From Echinostoma caproni (Eukaryota > Platyhelminthes > Trematoda > Plagiorchiida > Echinostomatidae), in assembly GCA_900618425.1 (NCBI GenBank), contig UZAN01039560.1, positions 95,204 through 142,203 on the forward strand: DNA of 47,000 bases. Reading direction: 5' to 3'. The translations under genes were made by a program, and so were the position numbers. The notes below the pieces were generated by a model. That model was not told where the DNA came from. It did no database searches and saw nothing but the letters and a program-made list of their open reading frames with translations. Shown here piece after piece: positions 1 through 11,285 of this stretch. Numbering within the stretch: the first letter of the stretch is position 1; each line of letters opens with the position of its first letter.

Positions 1-8
1 CCAAACTG

Positions 9-295
9 GTCAATGAGACATTATTGCAGTCACCGAAACGTGGCTGATAACCGACATTCTGGACTCAATTAAGCTTATCCGGCATGACTCCGCTCAGATG
101 CGATCGACCTACAAGTGGTGGTGGGGTGTTGCTCTACCTTAGCAACAAACTATAAGGCGAGGTATTTCATTATCCTGCTGCGGCTGCTGACTTACCGTGG
201 TGCAAAGTACGACTGTCGAAGCGCGATATCGGCTTGATCGGTGTATTGTACCGCTCTCCTTCGTCCACAGACTCAGTCAATGAGACATTATTGCA
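9..295 (+). repeat. Exact 20-base direct repeat inside the LINE endonuclease
   Basis: GTCAATGAGACATTATTGCA occurs at 9-28 and again at 276-295. In the second copy it encodes the in-family NETLLQ segment; in the first it sits immediately before the VTETWL motif, where a different sequence is expected. Confidence 0.9.
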
Positions 296-845
296 AACCA
301 TATGTCACATTCTGTCACTGAAGTTCACACATGTTCTCATTATGGGTGACTTCAATTGCCCTAACTCAGCTAAATCAGCGACCTCTCTACAATCGTTTGA
401 GAGGAAACCTGCACAGCTTATGGAATCTTATCCACTTTACAAGTTTGTGAAGGAGCCCGCGAGATTTGGAGCCAACCAGTCACCGTTGGTTCTGGACTTG
501 GTGTTAGATAACGAGGAATTGATGGTGGAAACGATTTCCACTACAATTCCATTAAGGTGCAGTGATCATGCTGTATTGAAGTTTGACTACATTTGCTATG
601 CATCCGTACCGCACAATTCTACGGTTAGCTCGTGTTTGTTTGTTGACTACACTAAACTTCAAATTTTGGCGAGAGATTTCCAATGGAAATTTCTCAACGA
701 ACAATGTGATCTCCTGGTATCCTGGGAAGAATTTAGAAACCACCTGACAGAAATGGTGAAAGGCGCAACGAAGACCAAACGCATCACCTACTTAATTGGT
801 CAAAGATCAGCGATTCGAAGTTGGATAAAAATTTGGATTTCGTAG
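20..845 (+). pseudogene. LINE endonuclease domain (apurinic endonuclease type), frameshifted
   Basis: This domain nicks target DNA to prime reverse transcription in LINEs. TETWL is readable at the left edge, then the frame shifts before PTSGGGVLLYLSNK, and shifts again into a long frame from 170 containing DIGLIGVLYRSPSS, IMGDFNCP and CSDHAVLKF. GDFN and SDH are the conserved metal and active-site motifs of the family. The frame closes at TAG 843-845, but the same frame continues beyond it into the connecting region, so this is one premature stop and not the domain end. The N-terminal start is outside the window. Confidence 0.85.
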
Positions 846-2645
846 AGGAATACCTCATGGAGAGCTTTTAAAGGATCTCCTTGCAACAACACATGGTATA
901 CCTACTGTCAACTCCAAAACCACTGCACCAAGTTGGCGCAAGAAGACAAGTTAATACACCAAGAAATGCTCATGCGTAAGTTCATATCAAATCCCACGCT
1001 GTTGTACAAACACATAAATGCCACTAGAAAAGTTAAGTCTGGCGTTCCCGCGTTAAGAGTGGCAGAACGTGTTTCAGTCACAACAAAGGAGGCAGCTGAA
1101 ATGCTAAAATGTCAGTACGCTGAAGTGTTCACTGCAGCTGAGAACACCGAACTACGACTGCCTCTTTTACATGAGAATATATCATATCCAACACTCATCA
1201 GAACTGACTTTTCCCCAGAAATTATAGCATCGAAATTGCAGTGTTTGAAAAGGAACTCATCTCCAGAGGTAGATAATATCCATCCACAAACCCTTATCAA
1301 CCTAGCGAGTAACTTAGCTCAACCATTAAGCGAACTATTCCAACAAATGTTCAACAAAACTGTGCTCTCACAAACATAGAAACAAGGGGCAATTTCTCTG
1401 ATATACAAGGAAGTTGTCGTAGTGACCCAGCTAACCACCGCCCAGTTACTCTCCTCCCCTTATTATCCAGTCTTGGAATTCATTGTTGCAAACAAAGTGA
1501 TAAGTCATCTGGAAAAATACAAGGTGTTATCCCCTGTTCAACATGGGTTTCTTCGCGGACGATCGAGTACCACACCTGCTTCTGACCCGAGAAGAGTGGA
1601 CAAAAGCAGCTGATCACGGTGATGCAGTGGACGTCGTATACCTCGACTTCTCCAAAGCATTGGCCCTATTTAACCACAAAATACTGATGAGGAAACTACA
1701 CAACTACGAAATTGGAGGAGTTGTACTGGGCTGGATAGAAGAATTTCATAGACAACGCATCATAGTAGTTCCGGTTTCTGGGTCACTTTCTGATCCCACC
1801 AGCATAGCACGAAATCCACAGGGATACATGCTGGGCTGTCAACTTTTCCTTGTTTTTATAATTGACCTTACGGACATTCCGGGGGTACAAACAATAATGT
1901 TTGCAGACGATACAACAATATGGAAGACGAAGGGTAACATCAGAGGACTCGTTAGAACTTGAAAAAGACATGGAATATAATGCAGCAAAATGTATGGTCG
2001 TATCCCTTCGACACAAAACTCGGTTTCCGTATTTTCTGGGAGATCAACAATTTCCATATGTCTGGAATGAGATGGATCTCGGCGTCATTGTCCAAGACAA
2101 TCTGAGCTGTTCTCTGAACTGCTTCCGGGCATCGCCTACCGCTGTAAGACATGTTGGTTTGCTTAAACGAGTATTTGGCAAATTTGAACCTACACTGTGC
2201 CAACGATTGTTATCAACCTACACTCCACCCCACATAGAGTATGCCATTCAAGCATGGAATCCATGGTTGCAACGCGATCGGAAGATTCTGGAGCGTCCAT
2301 AAGGAATGGTCACCAAAATGGTCAATGGACTGCATTCCAATTGTTACACGGAAAGACTGCAATCAATGCAACTATACTCCACACAGTATTCCACAATTCG
2401 CGGTGTATGCAAAACACCGATCACCCATGTCGTTCATTCTTTTCCTTGTCTTCCACCTAAGGAGGCACTCGTTTAAATTAGTGCTCCAAAAATGCTAATC
2501 AGAATGCCGGCGTTATTCATTCGCCCTCAGAGTGTGCATTACTTGGAACTCTCTACCACCACACGTTGTTTCTGCCCCCATAATTGATTCATTCAAACAC
2601 AAACTAAATGAAGCTCTGAAAAGTCTTATATTTCAACATTTGTAG
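846..2645 (+). pseudogene. LINE reverse transcriptase and C-terminal region, frameshifted
   Basis: Polymerase part of the same element. The frame of the endonuclease resumes after TAG 843 (WRAFKGSPCNN, then LAQEDKLIHQ), is interrupted by a TAG at 1377-1379 in a place where the family usually has Trp, and then shifts between the HRPVTLL segment and the QHGFLRGRSST segment. The core from 1543 carries VYLDFSKAL (motif A, Asp present), a degraded version of the PQG motif (NPQGYMLG) and MFADDTT (motif C, both Asp present). Downstream frames give the thumb region (PHIEYAIQAWNPW) and the terminal WNSLPPHVVSAPIIDSFKHK segment. The catalytic aspartates survive although the frame is broken in at least five places. 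Confidence 0.85.
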
Positions 2646-2899
2646 ACGTCTACGAAATAAGAACAAATTGTGACATTCGTCCACTTCGTATCAACTATGA
2701 ATCGATTCATCTGTGCTAAACCCAACGAGGCTAGAAAAGCAACTGCTTGTAAGTATTTCCCATAATAAAACTCTGACTTTGATTTTTACATGTTTACAAT
2801 CGGTCCGTACATTCTATTGAAGTACACAAAGCTCATACCCATAGGATTGGGACAATCCTCAGAGTTTTTGGTAAAAACGATAAGATCCGCTGACTCACG

Positions 2900-3850
2900 C
2901 AGTTAAGTTTCATTATCGTACAATAGAAAACATGGAAGAGAACTTAAATTATCACAGCTCTTATATTTTCCGACCTAGAGCCGCATCTGCGAAAAAGGTG
3001 CGGTTCGGTAGACAATGGCTTACAATGCACAACACATGCTAACCAGCATGTCCAACTAATCTGATTTCGATGTAATAACGAATTTTCCAACCAATCATAA
3101 CCAAATATTTGATGGATTACCTCAAAGTTGTTAACACACTGGTTCAATCCAAGCTGTATCAAACTATGCAAAAATCGATTATTGAAGCTTTATAAACTAT
3201 GAAAATCTTCCACATACAAGGTTGGAGAATGAAAATCGTAAAACACAAATGAGAGCACCGTGGAGCAAAATAGTAAACCTTTCACCTTCAAGAAAACGTT
3301 TCAGCAGTGCCAAGGATAGCTCAGTTATGCATACACTGCTAGCGCCTTGGAATTCAGGATGGTTGTTTCTATAGCTAGGTTCTCGTCATTTGCCAGGCAT
3401 CTAACTAAGTAGGAGAAGAAATTCATTTGAACAACAGGTATCGGAGATTGAGTAGAAAACGCTCAGTTTAGGAGCATCTTTTTGTATGTTGAAAGTTCAG
3501 AATGCACACCAAACAGAGTTACAGAACGTGAAAGTGTGTCAAGTGCACTTTGAACAGTCTCCACGCATTGCAACAGACAATGTCATCAATACCAACATGA
3601 TGAAGATCACTTAGGGAGTTCTAGTGTCTCGCCTATGATGAAGTTGAACAGGAACGGCGAAGAAGGATAAATCTTGAATAGGGCCTCACAAAAGTAGCTC
3701 ATGCTTTTCTTATTACCAATAGCATATTTACCAATGTAATCACTTCTCGGAAAATAGAGAGCCGACACATTTTTCCGGGTATGGATGGCGCGCCCAAGTA
3801 AGTCTACGTTCTCCCCAATTATCGACGAAATCCTAGCGCAATGCAATCAG
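2900..3850 (-). mobile_element. RTE-like LINE reverse transcriptase remnant
   Basis: Read on the - strand, 3640-3700 gives SSPFLFNFIIGE, a worn form of the QGCPISPFLFN motif typical of RTE-like polymerases. It is followed by VQSALDTLSRSVTLFG (about 3500-3560), the helix after the YADD motif, and then by the family's C-terminal block at 2944-3171 (FEVIHQIFGYDW, ENSLLHRNQISWTCWLACVV), which corresponds to the LRWLGHVLRM region. Many stops and shifts intervene and YADD itself is not readable. The element is oriented towards the CR1-like copy ending near 2790, so the two are tail to tail. Limits are approximate. Confidence 0.7.
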
Positions 3851-4139
3851 CAAACTAACTCTTCCCAAACAATGAAACCTAGGTCCTTCTCACTTGATGC
3901 ATGTTTACCTCCGAGGAAATACGGAATCTACTCCAGTGGCGTAGGGATAGGAATTGGCATTTGAAAACATTGAAATCAGTGTCGTTCTGCATACACCAGC
4001 GTTAAGCTACGTTCGGTAATTCTTGGAGTGTCAACGTGCCCTGATTTATGATACTGTATTCCATAATTTTGTAATTTCTGCGAAAAGTAGTTTTTTGCCC
4101 CAGATTCATTAAGGATATAAATTCAATACAACTGCGATA
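3851..4139. other. No feature seen
   Basis: AT-rich sequence between two LINE remnants; it may include the worn 5' side of the - strand RTE-like copy but no motif is readable. Confidence 0.5.
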
Positions 4140-4490
4140 TGGTCGGAGTAGTGATTACTGTTTGCGTGTATTCCCATCTCTATAGAGTGTGATTTGGTGA
4201 CTTATCAAGGCTTTTGTGATCGGGATTAAACTTATTCCCCGGTAGTTTCGTATGATCCCTTATTGAAGATGGAAACGATCAATGATTTACTGCAGTCACC
4301 CACCAGGTAATCCATCGTATTCACTCAACCATGTGTTCATAATGCTGAACTTTGACTGTCTGACCTGAAAACAAGTGTTTGTCTTCCAACTGAGGAAGTC
4401 GCGATTTAAGTCTAAGTAGGGATACATTTAAATTGTATAGCGACATACGGGATATCAGATGGGTAATGACCATTTGCAGTTGTGAGGGTG
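4140..4490 (+). mobile_element. CR1-like endonuclease fragment (degraded)
   Basis: A short stretch near 4315-4370 translates to NHVFIMLNFDC, matching the THVLIMGDFNCP endonuclease motif of the element at 1-2790 with two motif residues altered. Just upstream NDLLQSP and surrounding words resemble the segment that precedes that motif. Frames shift often and no other landmark is secure. Probably a fragment of another CR1-like copy. Confidence 0.4.
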
Positions 4491-4954
4491 GAGTATTTGA
4501 TAGATAGAAAAGTATTAATCAGAGGTGATCATTTATACAACTGTTTACATACTGACTGTTGTTTCGTGTAATCTTAGCAGTATTTGAGCGAAACATTTGG
4601 GCAACTTCAATTACTCTCTTATTTAAGCACTTCCCCCTTAGACACATCAACCTACATATATTTGTAGCCAAGGCAAGGAATAAAAACATTGAAAAACGGG
4701 TTTTTGCCACCGAGCCTGGACATGAACTGCGTGGAATGCTGCATCGAAGCACCAAGAGTAGTGGCTGAGTATTGTTTAGGCTTTTCCTAGCCTCATTATG
4801 AGGTAAACAGATCCGATCGCTGAAGAATTCACGTTGCATTTTTGTGGTAATTTTTGTTTTACTTCTCAGCAATCGGTTTCATTCTTCGGTTGACGATTTC
4901 AAAACAGTGTTCATCTGTTCAATGTCATAAATACCCGTTAGATTAGTAACGTAA

Positions 4955-5560
4955 ATATTTTACCGGAAGATCACAAACTACTACCTTAGATGTCAATAAG
5001 TGGTTGGTAACTCTAGAGTGCTTCCAAGGGATGTTCTGTGTCCTCTTTCATTTGTATGCACAAGTGATATCCCAGCCGCGTGTTTGATACCAGTTTCTTT
5101 ACTCCACCTAACTTCTTCCTTCAGGGCTAATCCGTTTCTAGGTCATCTTTATCCCGTCTATTATGTTCTGGATTTGAATCCATACAAATACGGTAAACTT
5201 GGAAACCCTCTTCCAAGTTATTCCTCTTTTCACAACAATAAACGTATGAATAGTGATTTGTTATCAGGAATCTGCGCAATCAAACAACTAGGAGTCACTA
5301 TTAACTACCAGTAATGATCAAACCACTGACACCACTTTGTCACTCAACTCTTGCTCTTATCATTTTAAATCCGATAGTTCAGACAGCCGTTTGCGTTCCA
5401 ATATTTTAATTCCGTTTCTGTATATTATCGTGTTTCTCCAATATTTTTATTGGTAAGCCTTCGACTTTTAACTACCGGTCGCCCACAAGTCAGGCTAGTA
5501 TTATGCTCAGTCTAAGGATGTTCAATTACATTTCCAGCTTTTTTCATAAAACAGTGATCA
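4955..5560 (+). mobile_element. LINE reverse transcriptase fragment (degraded)
   Basis: The frame from 4960 reads GRSQTTTLDVNKWLVT and a neighbouring frame continues RDVLCPLSFVCTSDIP, which resembles the stretch from the polymerase fingers into the GVPQGDVLSPLLF motif. Further on KQLGVTIN matches the LGVTI motif after the catalytic loop. The order and spacing fit a LINE polymerase of the type seen at 26140-28270. No catalytic aspartates can be read. It may belong with the endonuclease scrap at 4140-4490, same strand. Confidence 0.45.
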
Positions 5561-6012
5561 TCGTGCAACTTTCTGAGAATAACATAAATATTGATTTTGC
5601 AAAAAAGGGATATTTTTCTGTGAGCGCATTCACGCGGTATCTGTAGCTCCTCGTAAAACCGTGCGGAAAGGTGACGCTATGAAATAATTTATTAATTCAA
5701 TACTCTATAAAGGAAACGTTATCATTGAACGGAAAGAAAGGGACATTTTCCTTGCAGTTTGATTAATTAGAAGGAAAGCGTCACGTAGAATGTTTTTATG
5801 ACAGCATCGTGTAGGAACCGAGGATCGCGCATGGGTTATGTTGACGGCTCAACGTTTCCGATCGTGGGCGCACAATCGCGCGTTTGTGCATACGCGTGTA
5901 TACATGTGTTTACGCACTGAATGGCACGTGCTTGCCCGTGTTTGTTCACCACAGACGGATGAGCGACTTCGGATGCTGTGCTTAATTTTCCATTATATTA
6001 TGTGTGTTGCAG
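5561..6012. other. Non-coding stretch, nothing supported
   Basis: No repeat or motif recognised. The last 40 bases are pyrimidine- and T-rich and lead into the acceptor of the candidate exon at 6013. Confidence 0.5.
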
Positions 6013-6115
6013 CGGGAAACTCCCAGGTCTTTTTCCACACTGTCCAAGCTACTTGTGCTGACCACTTGAGAATTGAGCAGTTTGAAATTAAAACCAGCGG
6101 AAGTTATGCTATCTT
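6013..6115 (+). CDS. Candidate internal exon, unknown protein
   Basis: Not recognised. A T-rich tract ending TGTGTTGCAG precedes position 6013, and the exon ends at 6115 against GTGAGT, a consensus donor. One of three frames is open across all 103 bases (two lead bases, 33 codons, two trailing bases), with segments such as SQVFFHTVQATCADHL and RIEQFEIKTSGS. The other two frames have stops. The splice sites are the main evidence; a partner exon was not found, and an open frame of this length can occur by chance. Confidence 0.33.
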
Positions 6116-6464
6116 GTGAGTGTTATAATGGTAATAACACAGTGACATCGGTAGAGAATTATATTCGCCTACTTTTCGGTTACCGTCGGTAACCTCTCAG
6201 AAAGCAGGTTTTACAATCAAATGACTCAGAGGAAAGGATCACCAGTCAACGGATATTTTATTGTGTGGTAGTGTGCGTATGTCTGTGTGTCTCGTTTTGG
6301 TTTCGAGAGTATTTAAATACATCTAGCAAAATTAGTGACAAAAATCTGAAACCGTTTCAAATTCTCTCCAACACAGTTGCCAGGAGGTAAGCATTCAGTA
6401 TAACTTTTGCATTAAATTATCTTCTATATAAATATCAGACAGCTGAGGTCGCATAGTCTATCTG

Positions 6465-6500
<36 letters not shown>

Positions 6501-8727
6501 ATAGTCCATCAAATACGGTTTTCTCGAAAAGTATGTGCTTCGCTCTAACCCAAAACCAGATCTACTCCAAATGATCTAGATGATGTTTTGTTGTTTTAGA
6601 TAAAGGTTCGATAGATTGTAACAAACATCTACTACTCCAAATACTGTTGGTTGTATTTGTGATGGAGAACAATCTATACTAGTGAGAAACTGAAATCAAA
6701 TTTTGGTTAGATTAAATGACCAGACGTGTGAATATAGCTATGACAATATCTTCAATACTGGTGTAACATGAGCTCTCTTTTGACGACAGAGATGCGGAAA
6801 TAATGAAAATCTACATAGTGTAAAATTTTGCCTTTTTTACTAATAAATCAATGAATGATCACTTCTTACTCCTAAATTAGTTCTTCATTTTATTGATTAG
6901 TTCAGCGCTGAAAATCACTTTTAGGTTCGATGGTTCAGAACTCACATCGAATGAAGCGGGCAGACCGAATCAAACCGCTCACCTCTGTCCGTCGGTGAGG
7001 CCGGTTGGGAGTGAGAGGGAGTTGCGGGATATTGATTGCTGAATCGATTGGAACAGTTGTCATATTCTAACTAGGTTTATCGGTTCAGACGACAAATGAT
7101 ACAAGTTATTTGTGTTTGGTGTTCTCGGGTGAGGGTGGTGGGTGACAAATTGGCCCAATAACTGTTGTGATTTCACTGTGACATGATAGCCCCGTGCCAA
7201 ACTTTTTATGAGAAAATGAAATACATTTTCCACGTTTAGTAGCGTGATGAACGGGAAGTCTGTGGAAACTATTAAGAGGGCCAGGTGTACTGGTTTCGTT
7301 CCATCGGATTACCGATAAACGGGAAGTGTTATTTAGAAATCTCACTGATTAGAACTATTAAACACAAAATATAACTAGTAGTTTCATAAGTGTACCTGCT
7401 GTGTCCCAAATTAAGTAGGTCAATGAGCACACAACGAATTAACCAGTAATTTTATTGTCAACAGCAAATATGTAGCTGGTTCACAAATCGGAAAACAAGC
7501 AGGAACAATCGGCCTGTACGAAGGCAGTAAGCAGGCCGACTCCGGCTCACACGTCGCTTTTTTAGATGTTAACCAAAACGCATCCAGTTGTTTAAAGGAA
7601 TACGAAATGCGGGTTTCGTAAATGTTTCGTTCCCTACCAGCTCCTAAAAATAATCACTAAGACTAAATATTCGGAAAAACAAAGAGAGCAAATCCAACGC
7701 TCATAAATCTTATTTCCTTTCGGAATCCAAAGTTTTTACCAATTGTAATAGGTGCAAATTAAGATGAAAACGTTTCATATCAACGAAGCATTTTGGCCGT
7801 TATGACGTCTCAAGAACACCACATTCCGTTGTATCGCCAAACAAATTTACTTGTACCGTGGTTTTTAGCTCCATTATTTTTATCCAAAAATGAATTTACT
7901 AACAAGTGGCTTAGGCAATACTGTCAACATATGAAATGGGCAAGAAGTAAAATAGGCACTGACCAAAAGCAACCGAAGTTTTCTGCATCGTAGGATCGTG
8001 GCTTGAGGGCATCTTCCAAATGAATGGGATGCATGTTCATTTACAGGACTATGTGCCTGTCAGTGGATTTTGAAACTCCTGTATAATAGACCGTTTCGTT
8101 ATTGCTGCAGTTCGATTTTCCTCATATGCTACGGTCAGATATTCCCCTAATTAGACAAGATTTTTCAAATGTAACATCTGTTTAAGTGTCGGATGTGTGA
8201 TACTTTCGAAACTATAATATAAGTAAATAAGTGCATTTATTTTGTGAGAGCAAGACGAATTGTTTCTTCAATAGTTTCTTGGATCCCAAATGAACAGGTA
8301 GGCATGAATACATCTGTCCAAAATTTAGGCAATCATCTGTTACACGGGCCAGCGTACATGATTTCAATTCCAACCAAATCAACAGATGTACTATAGCTAA
8401 CAAATCCCGCGATGGGTTCAGAGAACCCATTGCAACAGCAAATGGTAACCACGAAGCCAATCCCACTCTAGAGTGAAGACAACTAGCATCGTAATACGGT
8501 TAGATGTCTCCAGGACAGGTCGCTTGGGTGACAAGCTTCAGCTTCAAACGAAAACACTGGATTATTTTTCCTTCAGAAAAAGTATCATAACTATCAAACA
8601 AACTGTTATTGAAAACAAAACATAAAAATACTCTGATCCGAATCGATCACGTTGTACAAGGAAAAAAAACTTTTTTGGCTATACTCGTTTCCTTCTATCT
8701 CAATTTTTTCACAAGAAATCTCAGTTT
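6116..8727. other. Non-coding stretch with one microsatellite and a short hairpin
   Basis: Contains the TA tract at 6469-6498 and a small imperfect hairpin at 7511-7537 (GGCCTG and CAGGCC arms). Open frames up to about 79 codons occur (for example - strand 7106-7345) without motifs or good splice sites. Nothing else is supported. Confidence 0.5.
6469..6498. repeat. (TA)n microsatellite
   Basis: About 15 uninterrupted TA units. Confidence 0.9.
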
Positions 8728-9114
8728 TGAACTCAATTGCTTGACTCAATCACAACGTTTGAAAATTATTTGATTTATTTATAGCATGATATTCGAAGAT
8801 CCCGAGCAACTGGTGGTGGTTTCCAATGAACTTCTGTGGAATGTGGTTGCCTAGTGTTACCCTGTTGATGAGAAATGTTTTTATCCCAGTCTTCAATCAA
8901 CTTATGGTTACAGAGCACACGGATAAATTCATACCAACCAGGAGTTTTCTAAACCTGAGAACGTGAAGGCATGCTGATGTATCTTTTGTTCGATTTCCAT
9001 CGTGAGTGAATGCCATCTGATCACCTCACAGTCAGATATAATTGATCGAAAAGCACTTGGTCAGTATCACGATCTTTTCTGAGTGATGCAGGTAAATTGA
9101 TACCATTGGAGATA
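8728..9114 (+). repeat. Left arm of a long inverted repeat
   Basis: About 355 bases (8760-9114) match the reverse complement of 10810-11165 at roughly 98% by eye; I count about six substitutions in the core. The inner edge is sharp at 9114, while the outer edge fades gradually from about 8757 out to about 8728 with small indels. Frames in both directions look partly coding-like (for example EDPEQLVVVSNELLWNVV from about 8796) but are cut by shared stops, so whatever was copied was already non-functional or is spliced. Confidence 0.85.
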
Positions 9115-10280
9115 GGTTCTCAAACTGCAACCACTGTTCTCAGTTTACCCAAGTGAACCTCTTTTCAGTGAGTGCTTGGAAACAGTAAACTCCAAGTATT
9201 TCATAAAACGGGCTTTGCTTGTAAAAAAGCGAACACCATGAATTGTGAGCACATAAGTGGATGGTCCGGGGCAGAATGTGTTTTGAGAGCAATTGAGACA
9301 AGTGTGAAGTCCAGGAAACTGTAGCGATAGAATGTGAAATAAAAGGCTATCGCAGCAAATCACCGATTTGATGTTGGATACGTTTTAATACGTTTTCATT
9401 GTTTTTCCGAGCTTATGCATAAGACGTGAACATTGTGACCGACAGCTCTATATTCGTTTTGGCTGTTTGTTGAAACAATCACTTGAGCGCATTCAAGGAA
9501 AGTGTACCTCGTTCTTTATGCGGTAGTCAAATCTTTCTTAAAGAGCGGGCTTTTATTAAAAAATAACGGTCAAAAGTAAACTGTTAGCAAGGTTTAGAAA
9601 AGCATTTCCAAGAAAGGCAAGCTGTTTGATTCTCCTCGGATTCCAGTGAAATACTTGAGGGAAAGTTATGTCAAACGGTTTGAGGTGCAATAAATAAAGC
9701 CGAAATAAATCACAAATTGTATAATGTCGAAGCACACAATAAACATATCTTAAGTAAATGAAGATTGAATGTGAATTCGGAGCATATTCCATTGGCAGAA
9801 CAGATGATTTTCCGGATCACAATCCATGTTGGGTTGGAAGCCGATTGACTGAGTCACATTATCAAAGGTTATCCTCTAGTTAGACACTCAAAGCCACGTA
9901 CACATCACCACCGCTAACTCACTGAGTCACATTATACCAATATCAACCACTGCCATTACCCTGTAAAATCGAACACACAAACAGCCTGCGTCATATATCG
10001 CTCGAAATTAGTTGATGACGAATCATGGTCCGGATCCGACAAGCCGATTCAGTGTCACTTATGCAAACATCACCCCCCCCTCCGGTTACCTAGATTCGCG
10101 GAGTCGATTGCAATTAAAGATGGAAATCAGATCTGTGTGTGTGTGTGTAAAAAGAACTCAGACACAATAGCATGGCCTCGGCTGAGGTAAAATGTGTGAC
10201 CATTCGCCCTGTCGCATTGGTGCGCAATCCGATATACTATCCAACGACATAAATTGTTGCTTTCTATCGTGCTGTACTAG
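9115..10280. other. Spacer of the inverted repeat, first part
   Basis: Unique-looking sequence with a C-run at 10073-10081 and a short (TG)n tract at 10134-10148. No transposase motif is readable on either strand. Confidence 0.5.
10134..10148. repeat. (TG)n tract
   Basis: Seven TG units. Confidence 0.8.
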
Positions 10281-10371
10281 ATGAGATGCGGCGGAATCTG
10301 CCTTGGCATAAATCGTGAGACCAAATTTTGTTTAACTCTCTGTTCCTGGTTTTATCTCGCAAAAAACGTAT
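10281..10371 (+). CDS. Candidate exon inside the inverted-repeat spacer
   Basis: Unknown product. A pyrimidine-rich tract ending GCTGTACTAG precedes 10281 and GTAAGT follows 10371. The frame is open for 30 codons plus one base, begins with ATG at the acceptor, and is Cys-rich (MRCGGICLGINRE, then KFCLTLCSWFYLAKNV). It is surrounded by the two arms of the inverted repeat, so it may be part of whatever element or duplication made them. Chance is a real alternative. Confidence 0.28.
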
Positions 10372-10809
10372 GTAAGTTTTACCCCATAATATATATAAAA
10401 AGTCATTCTAAAATATTTTTGCGATTTACTTTAAAACTATTTACTACGAAGTCTGTTAACCGTTTCATTTCTATATGATTGGACCTCATTGTAACACAGA
10501 AGATAAATAAAATATTGCCACTTTTATGAGACACCTTTGGATTACGCTGTGATTCAGTAGGATTCTTAAGTTATTGCGTAAACATTTGAACAGATTTCTA
10601 CTTGCTATAAAAGGATCAGTCAAAATTACTAATACTTCACATGCAGCTTATATACTCGTCGTTTGCAGTTATTTTCGTATTTCATCCTAGTTTTTTTCTT
10701 GATTAAAATCCGAAACTAAACCGAGCATCCAGTCACTCAATATTGGATTAACAAATTCAAGATTTTTGGGGTTATTATTTCATTTATACTGCACGACAAT
10801 CGAAAGACA

Positions 10810-11200
10810 TATCTCCAATGGTGTCAATTTACCTGCATCACTCAGAAAAGATCGTGATACTGTCCAAGTGCTTTTCGATCAATTATATCTGACTGTGAGG
10901 TGATCAGATGGCATTCACTCACGATGGAAATCGAACAAAAGATACATCAGCATGCCTTCACGTTCTCAGGTTTAGAAAACTCCTGGTTGGTATGAATTTA
11001 TCCGTGTGCTCTGTAACCATAAGTTGATTGAAGACTGGGATAAAAACATTTCTCATCAACAGGGTAATACTAGGCAACCACATTCCACAGAAGTTCATTG
11101 GAAACCACCACCAGTTGCTCGGGATCTTCGGATATCATGCTATAGATAAATTAAATAATTTTTAGTTTTCAAATGATGTGATAGACGCAGGCAATGGATT
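10810..11200 (-). repeat. Right arm of the long inverted repeat
   Basis: Reverse-complement partner of 8728-9114. Inner edge at 10810; the outer side has a 7-base difference near 11155-11165, then weaker similarity to about 11200. It lies just downstream of the stop codon (11286-11288) of the - strand candidate gene. No terminal CA/TG signature or target-site duplication was found at either outer edge. Confidence 0.85.
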
Positions 11201-11285
11201 CTAAATTTAAAGTTTTTGAAGCTTTAAAAGAGGAGACCGTTATGTTCGCAACAATTTGATTTTCTCAGACAATTGCGTCTGTCCG

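Larger units (their letters stand above)
1..2790 (+). mobile_element. CR1-like non-LTR retrotransposon (LINE), decayed and cut by window edge
   Basis: A LINE copy with, in order, an apurinic-type endonuclease (about 20-600), a linker, a reverse transcriptase (about 1150-2300) and the usual C-terminal tail. Translated landmarks are TETWL (from 34), SGGGVLLYL (115), GDFNCP (345) and SDHAVL (562) for the endonuclease, and LDFSKA and FADDTTIWK for the polymerase. The last frame ends with WNSLPPHVV and stops at 2645; an AATAAA lies at 2764-2769, after which the LINE signature fades. The coding region is one original frame broken by stops (843-845, 1377-1379) and several frameshifts, so the copy is dead. 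Clade assignment (CR1/Jockey group) comes from motif wording, not a tree. Confidence 0.9.

Noticed and set aside
8880..9010. An exon in the left inverted-repeat arm ending at GTGAGT (about 9002)
   Set aside because: All three frames after the TTTTTATCCCAG acceptor contain stops.
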